Below, piece after piece: positions 1 through 6,530 of a stretch of DNA of 10,256 nt. The notes beneath the pieces are model-generated. The model was not told the DNA's origin. It saw nothing but the letters and a program-made list of their open reading frames with translations, and did not search any database. Position 1 is the stretch's first letter. Each line of letters begins with the position of its first letter. The stretch lies in assembly GCA_007375915.1 (NCBI GenBank), contig VMFF01000013.1:1-10256 (forward strand). The letters run 5' to 3'. The translations under genes and the position numbers were made by a program. The stretch is from Candidatus Doudnabacteria bacterium Gr01-1014_77 (GTDB taxonomy: Bacteria; Patescibacteriota; Doudnabacteria; UBA920; VMFF01).

Positions 1-187
1 ACTTTTCTGATGTTCCGGAGGAATATGCTAAAGCAACAAAGGTCGAACTACTACAAGTTGAAAACATAGATATTTCAATACCGTGTTCTTTAAAAACATC
101 TATTATGCCAAAATACATAACAGCACGAGCACCCGCTCCTGCCATTGCTAAAGCAATCTTTTTTTGTTTCCCAGCTATTTTTGACAT
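1..187 (-). CDS. Patatin-like phospholipase family protein, N-terminal part (gene leaves the window)
   Basis: This is the start of a gene whose 3' end lies beyond position 1; 62 residues are visible, read from an ATG at 185-187. The fragment follows the patatin N-terminal pattern. A basic start is followed by a hydrophobic strand and a glycine-rich oxyanion loop, AGAGARAVMYFG (residues 16-27), then a helix and strand (IDVFKEHGIEI) leading to the nucleophile elbow. Patatins normally carry GxSxG at the elbow. Here the aligned stretch is TCSSS (residues 48-52), which keeps a central serine but loses both glycines. The family hydrolyses acyl chains from lipids with a Ser-Asp dyad; the Asp would be outside the window. 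The gene overlaps the end of the MurG-like gene by 13 nt, so the two are probably cotranscribed and translationally linked. No Shine-Dalgarno site is visible. An internal Met at 143-145 would remove part of the first strand and is less likely. Family membership is fairly secure; activity is not. Confidence 0.75.
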   Translation of the reverse strand, partial: MSKIAGKQKKIALAMAGAGARAVMYFGIIDVFKEHGIEISMFSTCSSSTFVALAYSSGTSEK

Positions 188-1278
188 ATATCAACGAGGA
201 TTTTAGAAATCTTTTCTGTTGCGTTATGTGGCATTAATTTATGAATGTTTTCTCTAATAGTATTCTGGTATTCCCAGTCATACATTACTTTTCTGACTAT
301 ATCCACTAATCTCTCACCGCTTAATGTTCCTTGAGAAATTACTAAAGCAGCCTGCAAAACCAAAAGGATTGTTGCATTTTCAGTTTGATGAGAATCAGGC
401 ATTGGCACTATGATCGCTGCTTTCTTTAACGCAGAAAGCTCAGTTATGGTAGACATACCAGCACGGGAAATTACAATATCAGAAAGAGCATACGCACCTC
501 TCATATTAGAAATTAGCTCATATTGATGATAGTTTGGGTGATTAAAAGATATTCCTTTACCTATTCCAGTTGAATGAATTACGTGCGAGATTTTAACTAA
601 TTCAGGCAAAGCTTCTTGTATAATCTTGTTTAATCCAGATGCTCCTGTTGCACCACCAAGTATTAACAAAACAGGCATGTCTTCTTGTATTCCAAATTCG
701 TCACGTGTTTTCTTCTTTTCAGTTTCTGAGAAATCAAGAGTAAGATCTTCTCTAAAAGGGTTTCCTGTCCAATGAACGCGCTGTTCATTTTTGCTGTATC
801 CAAATATACCTAAACCACTGAAAAAATCTTTTAGCGAATGCTCAAAGCTTACAGTAATCTTATTTGCAAACGGTGAAAGAATTTTGTTAGTCAGGCTCGG
901 AACATAATCCTGTTGGTGTATGACTATTTTTTTTCTTAATATCCAAGCTGCGAAAACAACTGGCACAGCTACATAACCACCTGCTGCAAAAACAACATCA
1001 GGATTAAACTTCTTGATTATTAACAATGCTTGTACAAACCCAATTAAAACTAAAAAAGGAGCAAAAATATTAAGCACAGAGAAATATCTTCGAAGCTTCC
1101 CAGATACAATCCCTTTAAAAGCTACGTTGTACTTAGACAACATCTGTTTTTCGGGACCTGATGAAGTTCCTACAAACAAAAACTTTGTTTTAGGAAATTC
1201 TTTGTGTATTTTCTGTTGTACTGCAACTAGGGGTATCACTGGTCCACCAGTACCACCACCAACTAAGATAATCTTCAT
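175..1278 (-). CDS. MurG-like UDP-GlcNAc:lipid-linked acceptor glycosyltransferase
   Basis: A 367-residue GT28/GT-B glycosyltransferase, the usual MurG length. Canonical MurG adds GlcNAc from UDP-GlcNAc to lipid I on the cytoplasmic membrane face, giving lipid II. Visible motifs in order are the glycine loop GGGTGG (7-12), a hydrophobic segment around 71-90 matching the MurG membrane-contact region, AAGGYVAVP (98-106), HQQD (121-124, MurG usually HEQN) and TGNP (171-174). The C-terminal donor half follows, with LGGATGA (207-213), SRAGMSTITE (271-280) and DSHQTENA (295-302), which matches the D-x-x-Q-x-x-N-A donor-binding pattern. The His that normally follows GGTGG is Pro13 here. The gene lies 6 nt after a GT4 gene and overlaps a patatin-like gene, rather than sitting among murC/ftsW/ftsQ. 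It may be the cell's true MurG or a paralogue acting on another polyprenyl-linked acceptor; I leave the symbol blank for that reason. Confidence 0.85.
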   Translation of the reverse strand: MKIILVGGGTGGPVIPLVAVQQKIHKEFPKTKFLFVGTSSGPEKQMLSKYNVAFKGIVSGKLRRYFSVLNIFAPFLVLIGFVQALLIIKKFNPDVVFAAGGYVAVPVVFAAWILRKKIVIHQQDYVPSLTNKILSPFANKITVSFEHSLKDFFSGLGIFGYSKNEQRVHWTGNPFREDLTLDFSETEKKKTRDEFGIQEDMPVLLILGGATGASGLNKIIQEALPELVKISHVIHSTGIGKGISFNHPNYHQYELISNMRGAYALSDIVISRAGMSTITELSALKKAAIIVPMPDSHQTENATILLVLQAALVISQGTLSGERLVDIVRKVMYDWEYQNTIRENIHKLMPHNATEKISKILVDICQK

Positions 1279-1284
1279 GCTTCT

Positions 1285-2388
1285 TTAATTAGTATATATT
1301 TCTAAAGTTCTTTTTGCTGCTAAATCCCAGGAAAAATACTGTGCTCTGGTATATGCGTTGTTTGAAATCAAAGCCCTGTATTTCTCATCTGAAAGCAAAA
1401 AATTGATCTTTTGAGCTATGTCTTCTGGATCATGTGGATCAAAGTATATTGCCCCGTTATCATATACTTCATTAAATACTTCGGTATTTGAAACAACCAA
1501 AGGAATACCCAAGCTCATTGCTTCTACGCCAGGAAGTCCAAATCCTTCAAACAAGGATGCGGAAACAAAAGCCTCAGCACCTTTGTACAAAGCATACTTT
1601 TCTTTCTCTGTAACAACGCCTGTAAGAATTAGATCTTTTTTGTATTTAATTTCTTTTACCTGCTCTTGTATTTCCGGATAGTTAGAATCAGCTTTTCCTG
1701 CTAACACTAACTGAACATTTAAATTAAATTTGTCTTTAAGGATATCAAATGCTTTAACTAGATTTAAAAGATTCTTTTTTCTTTCCATAACTCCAACAAA
1801 GATTAGATATGGTTTTGAAATATCAAAGTTTTGTTTAATCAAGGAAACATCTGAATCTGTAATTGGAACAGTTGTTGCTGCTTCATATATCACCTGTATC
1901 TTATCTCCAGGAACTTTAAACACATCTAGTATTTCTTTTTTAGAAAACTCTGAAACTGTAATTATTCTCTTAGAAGCAAGGACTGCATGGTTCATAACAG
2001 CTCTGTAAGCCAAACGATGTAAGAAGTGGCTCTTTTTTGTTCCAGGAAGCCTATGATGAATGATGTCATGAATTGTAACAACAAAAGGTTTGTTGTACAT
2101 TAAAGGAACATTGAAGTTTAGAAAGTGCACTAGATCTAAATTATATTTGTTTAAAAGCCTGTTAAAACTAAATTGCTCTGAGAAAGAATAGTGTTTGTAA
2201 TCTGCCTTAACTAAATTAATGTTTGAACGAAATACAAAATTAGTTTTTGCAAAAGTGTTTTCATCTCTAACAAACAGGAAATACTCGTTATCCCTGTCTA
2301 ACTCAATGATCTTACGAACAAGCTCAACAGAGTATCTTCCGATACCATATTCTAAACCTGCCATTCTTAAATCAATCCCTATTCTCAT
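1285..2388 (-). CDS. GT4-family glycosyltransferase (third GT of the glycan operon)
   Basis: A 367-residue retaining GT-B glycosyltransferase of the group-1/GT4 type. The N-terminus, MRIGIDLRMAGLEYGIGRY, is the usual start of GT4 enzymes that extend lipid-linked surface glycans (acceptor domain). TIHDIIHH (105-112) is the conserved acceptor-side strand and loop. The donor domain has the basic ERKKN motif (202-206) and an E-x7-E signature, E281 to E289 within EGFGLPGVE, which contacts the nucleotide sugar. The domain order and length are normal and nothing is truncated. It starts 7 nt after the preceding GT gene and ends 6 nt before the MurG-like gene, so it belongs to the same transcript. The sugar donor cannot be told from sequence; similar enzymes are often annotated as mannosyltransferases, but that is only a family tendency. 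Confidence 0.9.
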   Translation of the reverse strand: MRIGIDLRMAGLEYGIGRYSVELVRKIIELDRDNEYFLFVRDENTFAKTNFVFRSNINLVKADYKHYSFSEQFSFNRLLNKYNLDLVHFLNFNVPLMYNKPFVVTIHDIIHHRLPGTKKSHFLHRLAYRAVMNHAVLASKRIITVSEFSKKEILDVFKVPGDKIQVIYEAATTVPITDSDVSLIKQNFDISKPYLIFVGVMERKKNLLNLVKAFDILKDKFNLNVQLVLAGKADSNYPEIQEQVKEIKYKKDLILTGVVTEKEKYALYKGAEAFVSASLFEGFGLPGVEAMSLGIPLVVSNTEVFNEVYDNGAIYFDPHDPEDIAQKINFLLSDEKYRALISNNAYTRAQYFSWDLAAKRTLEIYTN

Positions 2389-2395
2389 ATCTGTA

Positions 2396-3529
2396 TTATA
2401 CCTTTGTTTGAGCTAATTGTATTAATCCCTTTTGTATCTCCAAAGCACTCTTTTCCCATGTAAAATCCTTAACATGCTCTAGCCCTTTTTCTATGAAGTG
2501 TGTTCTTAAAGCATTGTCAGTGTTTAAAGCCTGTATTGCATTAACAAGCTCGGGTAATTGATATGGTTCGACTAACAAAGCTGAATCTCCACAAATCTCT
2601 GCCATTGAAGTTCTTGCAGAAGTTATTACTGGTACTCCACAAGCCATTGCTTCTAGCGGAACAAAACCAAAACCTTCATAAAAAGAAGGGTAACAAACAA
2701 TGTGCGCTGTAGAAATTAATGCTGGTTTATCTTTTTCGTCAACGTATCCTGTAAATATTATCTGATCTTTCTTTTTTGATTTGTTTGCTAACTCTAGAAC
2801 GCCTTTGTATAGCCAGCCAAGTCTTCCTGCGATTACTAAAGACAAATCAGGATCATCTACAATCTCAAACCCTTTTATTAACCCTTCAATGTTTTTTCTT
2901 GGCTCTACAGTTGATATTGAAAGAAGAAACTTTTCAGGAAGCTTGTACTTATTCCTAACAGCTAGTTTTTCTTCTTTAGATATATTTGTATTAAAGAGTT
3001 CATGGTTTAAACCATGTTTAACAACTTTAATCTTTTCTTCAGAAACACCAAGTGAAATTAAATCATTTTTAGTATACTCAGAAATCGCAAACACTAGATC
3101 TGCTTTTTTAAATGATCGTTTATGTTGAATGAGCCAATGCCAGATGCGGCGTTTAAAAGAATAGTACTCAGGATGCATCACAGGAGAAAGATCATGCGCT
3201 GTTATAGCCAATCTTGTTTTCTTTTGTATTGCAAAAGGTCTTAAATCAGGAAGCCACAAAACATCAAAAGAACCAAAGAGTTTTTCAAACTTAGGAAAAG
3301 AAAAAAAAGACAAGGTAGTATTTAAAATCTTGTTTGGAATTGATCTTCTTGAAACATTAAACCCTTGCTTAAACTTTGGCATGTACACATCTTTAAAACT
3401 ATTGTAAAACCCTGAGAAAGTGTTTTCTTCTGAATCAATGAAAGGTAAAACATTCAGGAGATAATTCTCAACTCCTGAGCTCTTTCCGCCTGTTTCCATC
3501 AAACTCGTTAAATCAACCATTATCTTCAT
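2396..3529 (-). CDS. GT4-family glycosyltransferase (second GT of the glycan operon)
   Basis: A 377-residue GT-B glycosyltransferase. The start MKIMVDLTSLMETGGKSSGVENY gives the GT4 N-terminal strand and glycine loop. AHDLSPVMHPEYY (111-123) is the acceptor-domain motif. STVEPRKNIEGL (206-217) and E285 to E293 in EGFGFVPLE form the donor-domain basic motif and E-x7-E signature. It is clearly related in layout to the next gene downstream, suggesting an old duplication, although the residues have diverged widely. Its ATG overlaps the TGA stop of the upstream GT gene in an ATGA junction (3526-3529), so translation is probably coupled. It also has one of the few good Shine-Dalgarno sites in the window. 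The predicted role is addition of one sugar to a polyprenyl-linked oligosaccharide at the cytoplasmic membrane face; donor and linkage are unknown. Confidence 0.9.
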   Translation of the reverse strand: MKIMVDLTSLMETGGKSSGVENYLLNVLPFIDSEENTFSGFYNSFKDVYMPKFKQGFNVSRRSIPNKILNTTLSFFSFPKFEKLFGSFDVLWLPDLRPFAIQKKTRLAITAHDLSPVMHPEYYSFKRRIWHWLIQHKRSFKKADLVFAISEYTKNDLISLGVSEEKIKVVKHGLNHELFNTNISKEEKLAVRNKYKLPEKFLLSISTVEPRKNIEGLIKGFEIVDDPDLSLVIAGRLGWLYKGVLELANKSKKKDQIIFTGYVDEKDKPALISTAHIVCYPSFYEGFGFVPLEAMACGVPVITSARTSMAEICGDSALLVEPYQLPELVNAIQALNTDNALRTHFIEKGLEHVKDFTWEKSALEIQKGLIQLAQTKV

Positions 3530-4608
3530 ACCAATCCTTCCTTTTCTAACAACTGTTGGACCCTAGCTTTAAACTGTTCTTTGCTAAAACGTTGTGCTTG
3601 TTCAAAGAGATCTTCTGAAAAAAAGGTTTTGTTTTCAAACTGTTTAACTGCTTCAATTATTGCCTCTGGTGTTTGTTGTTCAAAGAAAACTCCTGTTTTG
3701 TTAGGTATTATTGTTTCTAAGGATCCCCCTTTTGCATATGCAATAACTGGAGTACCTGTAGCATTTGCTTCAAGTGGCATTAAACCAAAATCTTCTTCTT
3801 GAGGAAAAATATATGCTTTTGCAGAAGAATATTCATTGCATAAAACATGATCATCAACTCTACCTAAGAAAAGAATGTTTTCATGAGCCATGTTCTTTAA
3901 ATGCTCTTCATCTCTTCCTGTACCAATGACATGCAATTGCTTTCCGTTTTTGTTAAAAGCTTCAATAACTAAATCAACACGTTTGTGTGCTTGCAATCTC
4001 CCTGCTACTAAGTAGTAGTCTTCTTTTGGAGTGGTTGGATAGAACTTGTCTAAATCAACCCAAGGATACAAAACCTCAGATTCCCTGTTGTAATATTTCT
4101 TGATTCTTTGTTTTACGTTTTCTGAATTAGCCCAGATGTAATCTATTTTCTGCGCATGTTTAAAATCCCATTTCTTTAACCATTTTAAATACAAACTTAC
4201 AAATGGTCTTAGAAATCCTGGAACTTCTCTTCTTAAATATTCTTTTTGATCTAACCACAAAAATCTAGTAGGAGTGTGACAATAACTGGCGTGTTTAACT
4301 CCTTTTGGAACTTTCATGTTTTTTATGAACCCTGAACTTGATGAGATTATCAAATCAAAACCTTTAAGATTAAAAAACATTAATGACAAAGGAATGAAAG
4401 GAAGAAGATATTGTAATTTTGGAATGAAATTGTATATGTATTGAAGTGGTGAAGAAACAATTGTCCATCCTTCAAAATGATCTTTGAGCTTGTGATCATA
4501 AACCAAAGTAAAAACAGGTGCTTGTGGATATAGCTCATGGAGAGCTTCTAGCACCCGTTCTGCTCCTCCCAACTGCGTGATGGAATCATGTGCAATTGCG
4601 ACTTTCAT
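3526..4608 (-). CDS. GT4-family glycosyltransferase, WbaZ/mannosyltransferase-like (first GT of the glycan operon)
   Basis: A 360-residue GT4 glycosyltransferase of the kind often annotated as WbaZ-like or mannosyltransferase. The N-terminus MKVAIAHDSITQLGGAERV contains the GGAERV loop (14-19). ISSSSGFIKNMKVP (88-101) and YCHTPTRFLW (109-118) are hallmarks of this subgroup. VAGRLQAHKRVDL (201-213) and the E-x7-E pair E272/E280 in EDFGLMPLE lie in the donor domain. The gene follows the sugar-1-phosphate transferase by 9 nt and overlaps the next GT by 4 nt. That position suggests it adds the second sugar to the polyprenyl-diphosphate primer, but the order of action is an inference from gene order. 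The start is chosen because MKVAIAHD is the family's first strand and fits the junction spacing; no Shine-Dalgarno motif is seen upstream. Confidence 0.9.
   Translation of the reverse strand: MKVAIAHDSITQLGGAERVLEALHELYPQAPVFTLVYDHKLKDHFEGWTIVSSPLQYIYNFIPKLQYLLPFIPLSLMFFNLKGFDLIISSSSGFIKNMKVPKGVKHASYCHTPTRFLWLDQKEYLRREVPGFLRPFVSLYLKWLKKWDFKHAQKIDYIWANSENVKQRIKKYYNRESEVLYPWVDLDKFYPTTPKEDYYLVAGRLQAHKRVDLVIEAFNKNGKQLHVIGTGRDEEHLKNMAHENILFLGRVDDHVLCNEYSSAKAYIFPQEEDFGLMPLEANATGTPVIAYAKGGSLETIIPNKTGVFFEQQTPEAIIEAVKQFENKTFFSEDLFEQAQRFSKEQFKARVQQLLEKEGLV
3535..3543 (-). promoter_or_regulatory. Shine-Dalgarno site for the second GT4 gene
   Basis: On the minus strand this reads AAGGAAGGA, ending 5 nt before the ATG at 3527-3529. 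It lies inside the coding end of the upstream GT gene. It supports the chosen start and allows re-initiation at the ATGA overlap. Most other junctions in this window have no comparable motif. Confidence 0.6.
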
Positions 4609-4617
4609 ATATGAAGA

Positions 4618-6051
4618 CTAATAGTCAGCGATATTTTTCTTTCCTAAAAAAATGTAATAGAAACTTTTTGCTAGTATTTGGATATCTAACCAGACTGACC
4701 AATTTTCAATGTAATATGTGTTTAACTTAATTTCTTCATCAAAAGGAAGATCAGGCCATGAAATCTGAGCAATTTGTGAAAGACCAAATATTCCTGGCTT
4801 TATGGAGAAAATTCTTCTGTACTGATCACGATATCTATCAACCTCATCAATGACATGAGCTCTTGGACCAACCATGCTCATATCCCCTCTTAAAACATTA
4901 AAAAACTGGGGGATTTCATCAAGTTTAGTTTTGCGTAAAATCTTACCAACCCTTGTTACTCTTGGGTCATCTTTAATCTTTAAGAAAGCGCCTGATTCTC
5001 CACCTCTTGCATTAACCTTCCAAAGTTCTTGGCGGATCTTTTCAGCTTCTTTTCCACCATATTCCTGTCCAACGCTAAGATGAGAATACATGGTTCTAAA
5101 CTTGTAGAAAGTAAAGTCTTTTTTATGTCCCCCACGTGGTGCTGCGTAGAAAACCTTACCCTTTGAATCTATTTTTATAGCGAGGGCAATAACTAGGAAA
5201 AAAGGTGAAGTTATGATTAAAGAAAGCAAAGAAAGTAAAATATCGAATATTCTTTTAACAACACTTCCCCATCCGGTTAATGGCGTGTTTTTAATGGAAA
5301 TGACTGGCATGCCATCTATGGTTAGTGTTTCTAGATGGTTTCTTTGAACATCAAAAATATCAGGTAAATAGTTGAATGTTAAACCTTTTTGTCTTGCAAA
5401 CTGTAACAGTTGCGAATTCAAATATGCGGGTGCTGAAGGGTCAGCTTGAAGCAGTTCTTCGAATTTATTCTTCTGATATATCTGATCAAGTTGTTCTAGC
5501 ACATTTTGATTGTCTGATATCTCTGCAACAATCTCATATCCAAAGTTCTTGTCGTTTCTAATTTGTTCTAACATTGGATGCTGGTTCTGTGTTGCTCCAA
5601 CAACAACAAGATTGTGTAAACCAAAGCCTCTTTTTAACAAAGCAACCTGGATCTTCTTTAAAATATATCTTGCTAATACTAAAACAATTATGCTTACTAA
5701 CCAAGCAATTAAAATTATTAATCTTGAATTAAAAAAGGTTTGATCAAAAAAGAAGATAAAAACAATTAATAACAGCGCTATTGTTATAGCTGCAACGATT
5801 CTTGAAAACTCAGTTGAGAATTTTCTAGTACCACGAAGATTGTACAACCCAGCAAAAGCAAAGATAACTAAAAGAATGGGTATTACTGCCAAAAGGTTTA
5901 AAACAAATTCTTTTAAATCTGGTTTAAAAAGAACTGGAAAATATGTTTCTAAATTTAAACGAATATAAAAAGACATCACGCCTGCTAAAAGCAAGCTTGT
6001 GATGTCTACAGGAATGGATAATATATTGAAAATTAACTCTGATCGTTTCAT
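4618..6051 (-). CDS. Polyprenyl-phosphate sugar-1-phosphate transferase (initiating phosphoglycosyltransferase, WbaP/WcaJ/CpsE-like)
   Basis: A 477-residue membrane enzyme with the full layout of the exopolysaccharide-initiating family. Four hydrophobic segments come first (about 10-30, 48-70, 84-102 and 110-130). A Rossmann-like CoA_binding_3-type domain follows (about 145-255), then a membrane helix (268-292) and the C-terminal bacterial sugar transferase domain. The catalytic region shows KFRTM (317-321), IKDDPRVTRVG (359-369), KLDEIPQ with the Asp378-Glu379 dyad, LRGDMSMVGPR (387-397) and IKPGIFGLSQIA (417-428). The C-terminal YYIENWSVWLDI is also typical. The enzyme transfers a hexose-1-phosphate from a nucleotide sugar to undecaprenyl phosphate, the first committed step of a surface glycan. 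VGPRA replaces the usual VGPRP, a small variation. It is the first protein gene of the operon, starting 19 nt after the rnpB 3' end; three GT4 genes follow. The sugar is not predictable from sequence. Confidence 0.93.
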   Translation of the reverse strand: MKRSELIFNILSIPVDITSLLLAGVMSFYIRLNLETYFPVLFKPDLKEFVLNLLAVIPILLVIFAFAGLYNLRGTRKFSTEFSRIVAAITIALLLIVFIFFFDQTFFNSRLIILIAWLVSIIVLVLARYILKKIQVALLKRGFGLHNLVVVGATQNQHPMLEQIRNDKNFGYEIVAEISDNQNVLEQLDQIYQKNKFEELLQADPSAPAYLNSQLLQFARQKGLTFNYLPDIFDVQRNHLETLTIDGMPVISIKNTPLTGWGSVVKRIFDILLSLLSLIITSPFFLVIALAIKIDSKGKVFYAAPRGGHKKDFTFYKFRTMYSHLSVGQEYGGKEAEKIRQELWKVNARGGESGAFLKIKDDPRVTRVGKILRKTKLDEIPQFFNVLRGDMSMVGPRAHVIDEVDRYRDQYRRIFSIKPGIFGLSQIAQISWPDLPFDEEIKLNTYYIENWSVWLDIQILAKSFYYIFLGKKNIADY

Positions 6052-6070
6052 GCGGAAATGTATAATTTAA

Positions 6071-6450
6071 AGCCTCAAGCAATCCTGTAAGCCGAATTCT
6101 GTCGAGGATAATCATCTGTCTAAGCGGTCAACCCGCCCATTAAAGGGCCTATTTGACCTTGCACCAAGTTGGGTTTTCACCGCAACGCATCACTGCGTCC
6201 ACGCGTGCGCTCTTACCGCACGATTTCACTCTTGCCTGATCTTCTTGCGAAGCCATCGGCGACATGTTTCTGTTGCACTATCCCTGGGCTTTGATCATTC
6301 TTGAAAAGTCACGTGAACTTTTCAAACCTGTCTCCTCCCGGCTGGATTTCCCAGTAACTTGCTTCCCAAGATTACTCCTGGGGGTGTTCGGACTTTCCTC
6401 TAGAAGCTCGATTTTTGAGCTTCCAGCGATTATCTAGACTGCTTGAGGCT
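6071..6450 (-). ncRNA. rnpB: RNase P RNA, bacterial type A, lacking P18
   Basis: This is the catalytic RNA of RNase P, which trims the 5' leader from pre-tRNAs. The ends are set by the P1 helix, where 6441-6450 pairs perfectly with 6071-6080. The conserved core is clear on the minus strand: GAGGAAAGTCCGAAC at 6386-6400 (P4 5' strand region), ATAGTGCAACAGAAA within 6267-6284, GCGGTAAGAGCGCAC in the P13 region, GGTCAAATAGG near P16, and ACAGAATTCGGCTTAC at 6087-6102 (P4 3' strand region). Further helices are P3 (6403-6423, 7-bp perfect stem), P12 (6301-6325, 9-bp perfect stem) and P14 (6185-6198, GTGA tetraloop). P16 pairs 6126-6131 with 6153-6158, and P17 is reduced to a 4-bp hairpin (6135-6148). 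Between P16 and the 3' core only GCTTAGA-type linker remains, so P18 is absent. A GGT motif after P14 can bind the tRNA CCA end. No terminator follows; the sugar transferase ATG is 19 nt away. Confidence 0.97.
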
Positions 6451-6455
6451 TTTGT

Positions 6456-6484
6456 ACGATAACATAATAACAGGGAAAAATCAA
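6456..6484 (-). promoter_or_regulatory. Likely sigma70-type promoter of rnpB and the glycan operon
   Basis: On the minus strand a -35-like TTGATT (6479-6484) is followed by a 17-nt spacer and a -10-like TATCGT (6456-6461). The -10 ends 5 nt before position 6450, where the P1 helix of rnpB begins, exactly where a transcript start is expected. It lies just downstream of the SIMPL terminator. The -10 is not a strong consensus match, so this is a positional and motif-based inference. Confidence 0.5.
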
Positions 6485-6488
6485 GTAA

Positions 6489-6517
6489 AAAGACCACCTT
6501 TTCTTAAGGTGGTCTTT
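6489..6517 (-). terminator. Intrinsic terminator of the SIMPL gene
   Basis: A perfect 12-bp stem (6489-6500 with 6506-6517) with a 5-nt loop. On the minus strand the right arm runs into TTTTTA, giving a T-rich tail. It begins 13 nt after the SIMPL stop codon. The plus-strand side has no T tail, so it should act only on minus-strand transcription. It separates the SIMPL unit from rnpB. Confidence 0.9.
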
Positions 6518-6530
6518 AAATACTTTAAAA

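Noticed and set aside
1013..3128. Several plus-strand open frames of 60-115 codons opposite the glycosyltransferase and MurG-like genes
   Set aside because: They lie entirely antisense to well-supported genes, have no ribosome binding sites and give Ser/Thr/Ile-rich translations typical of antisense shadows.
322..4616. CRISPR arrays, tRNA genes, insertion sequences or attachment sites
   Set aside because: No spaced direct repeats, cloverleaf-like sequence, transposase motifs or terminal inverted repeats were seen here or elsewhere in the window.
5010..5090. Extra stretch of about 20 residues between KFRTM and KDDPR in the sugar transferase, first taken as an insertion
   Set aside because: From knowledge of the family, many EPS-initiating transferases of the WbaP/CpsE type carry a spacer of this kind ending in FKIKDDPR, so it is normal.
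6052..6085. Possible promoter between rnpB and the sugar transferase (TATACA-like hexamer on the minus strand)
   Set aside because: The hexamer is a weak match, and no -35 at a proper spacing is found in the P1 helix region; AT-richness explains it.
5924..6115. Minus-strand open frame of 63 codons running from the 3' end of rnpB into the sugar transferase gene
   Set aside because: It overlaps the RNase P RNA core and the true transferase start in another frame; its product has no recognisable features, and the transferase frame has clear family motifs.
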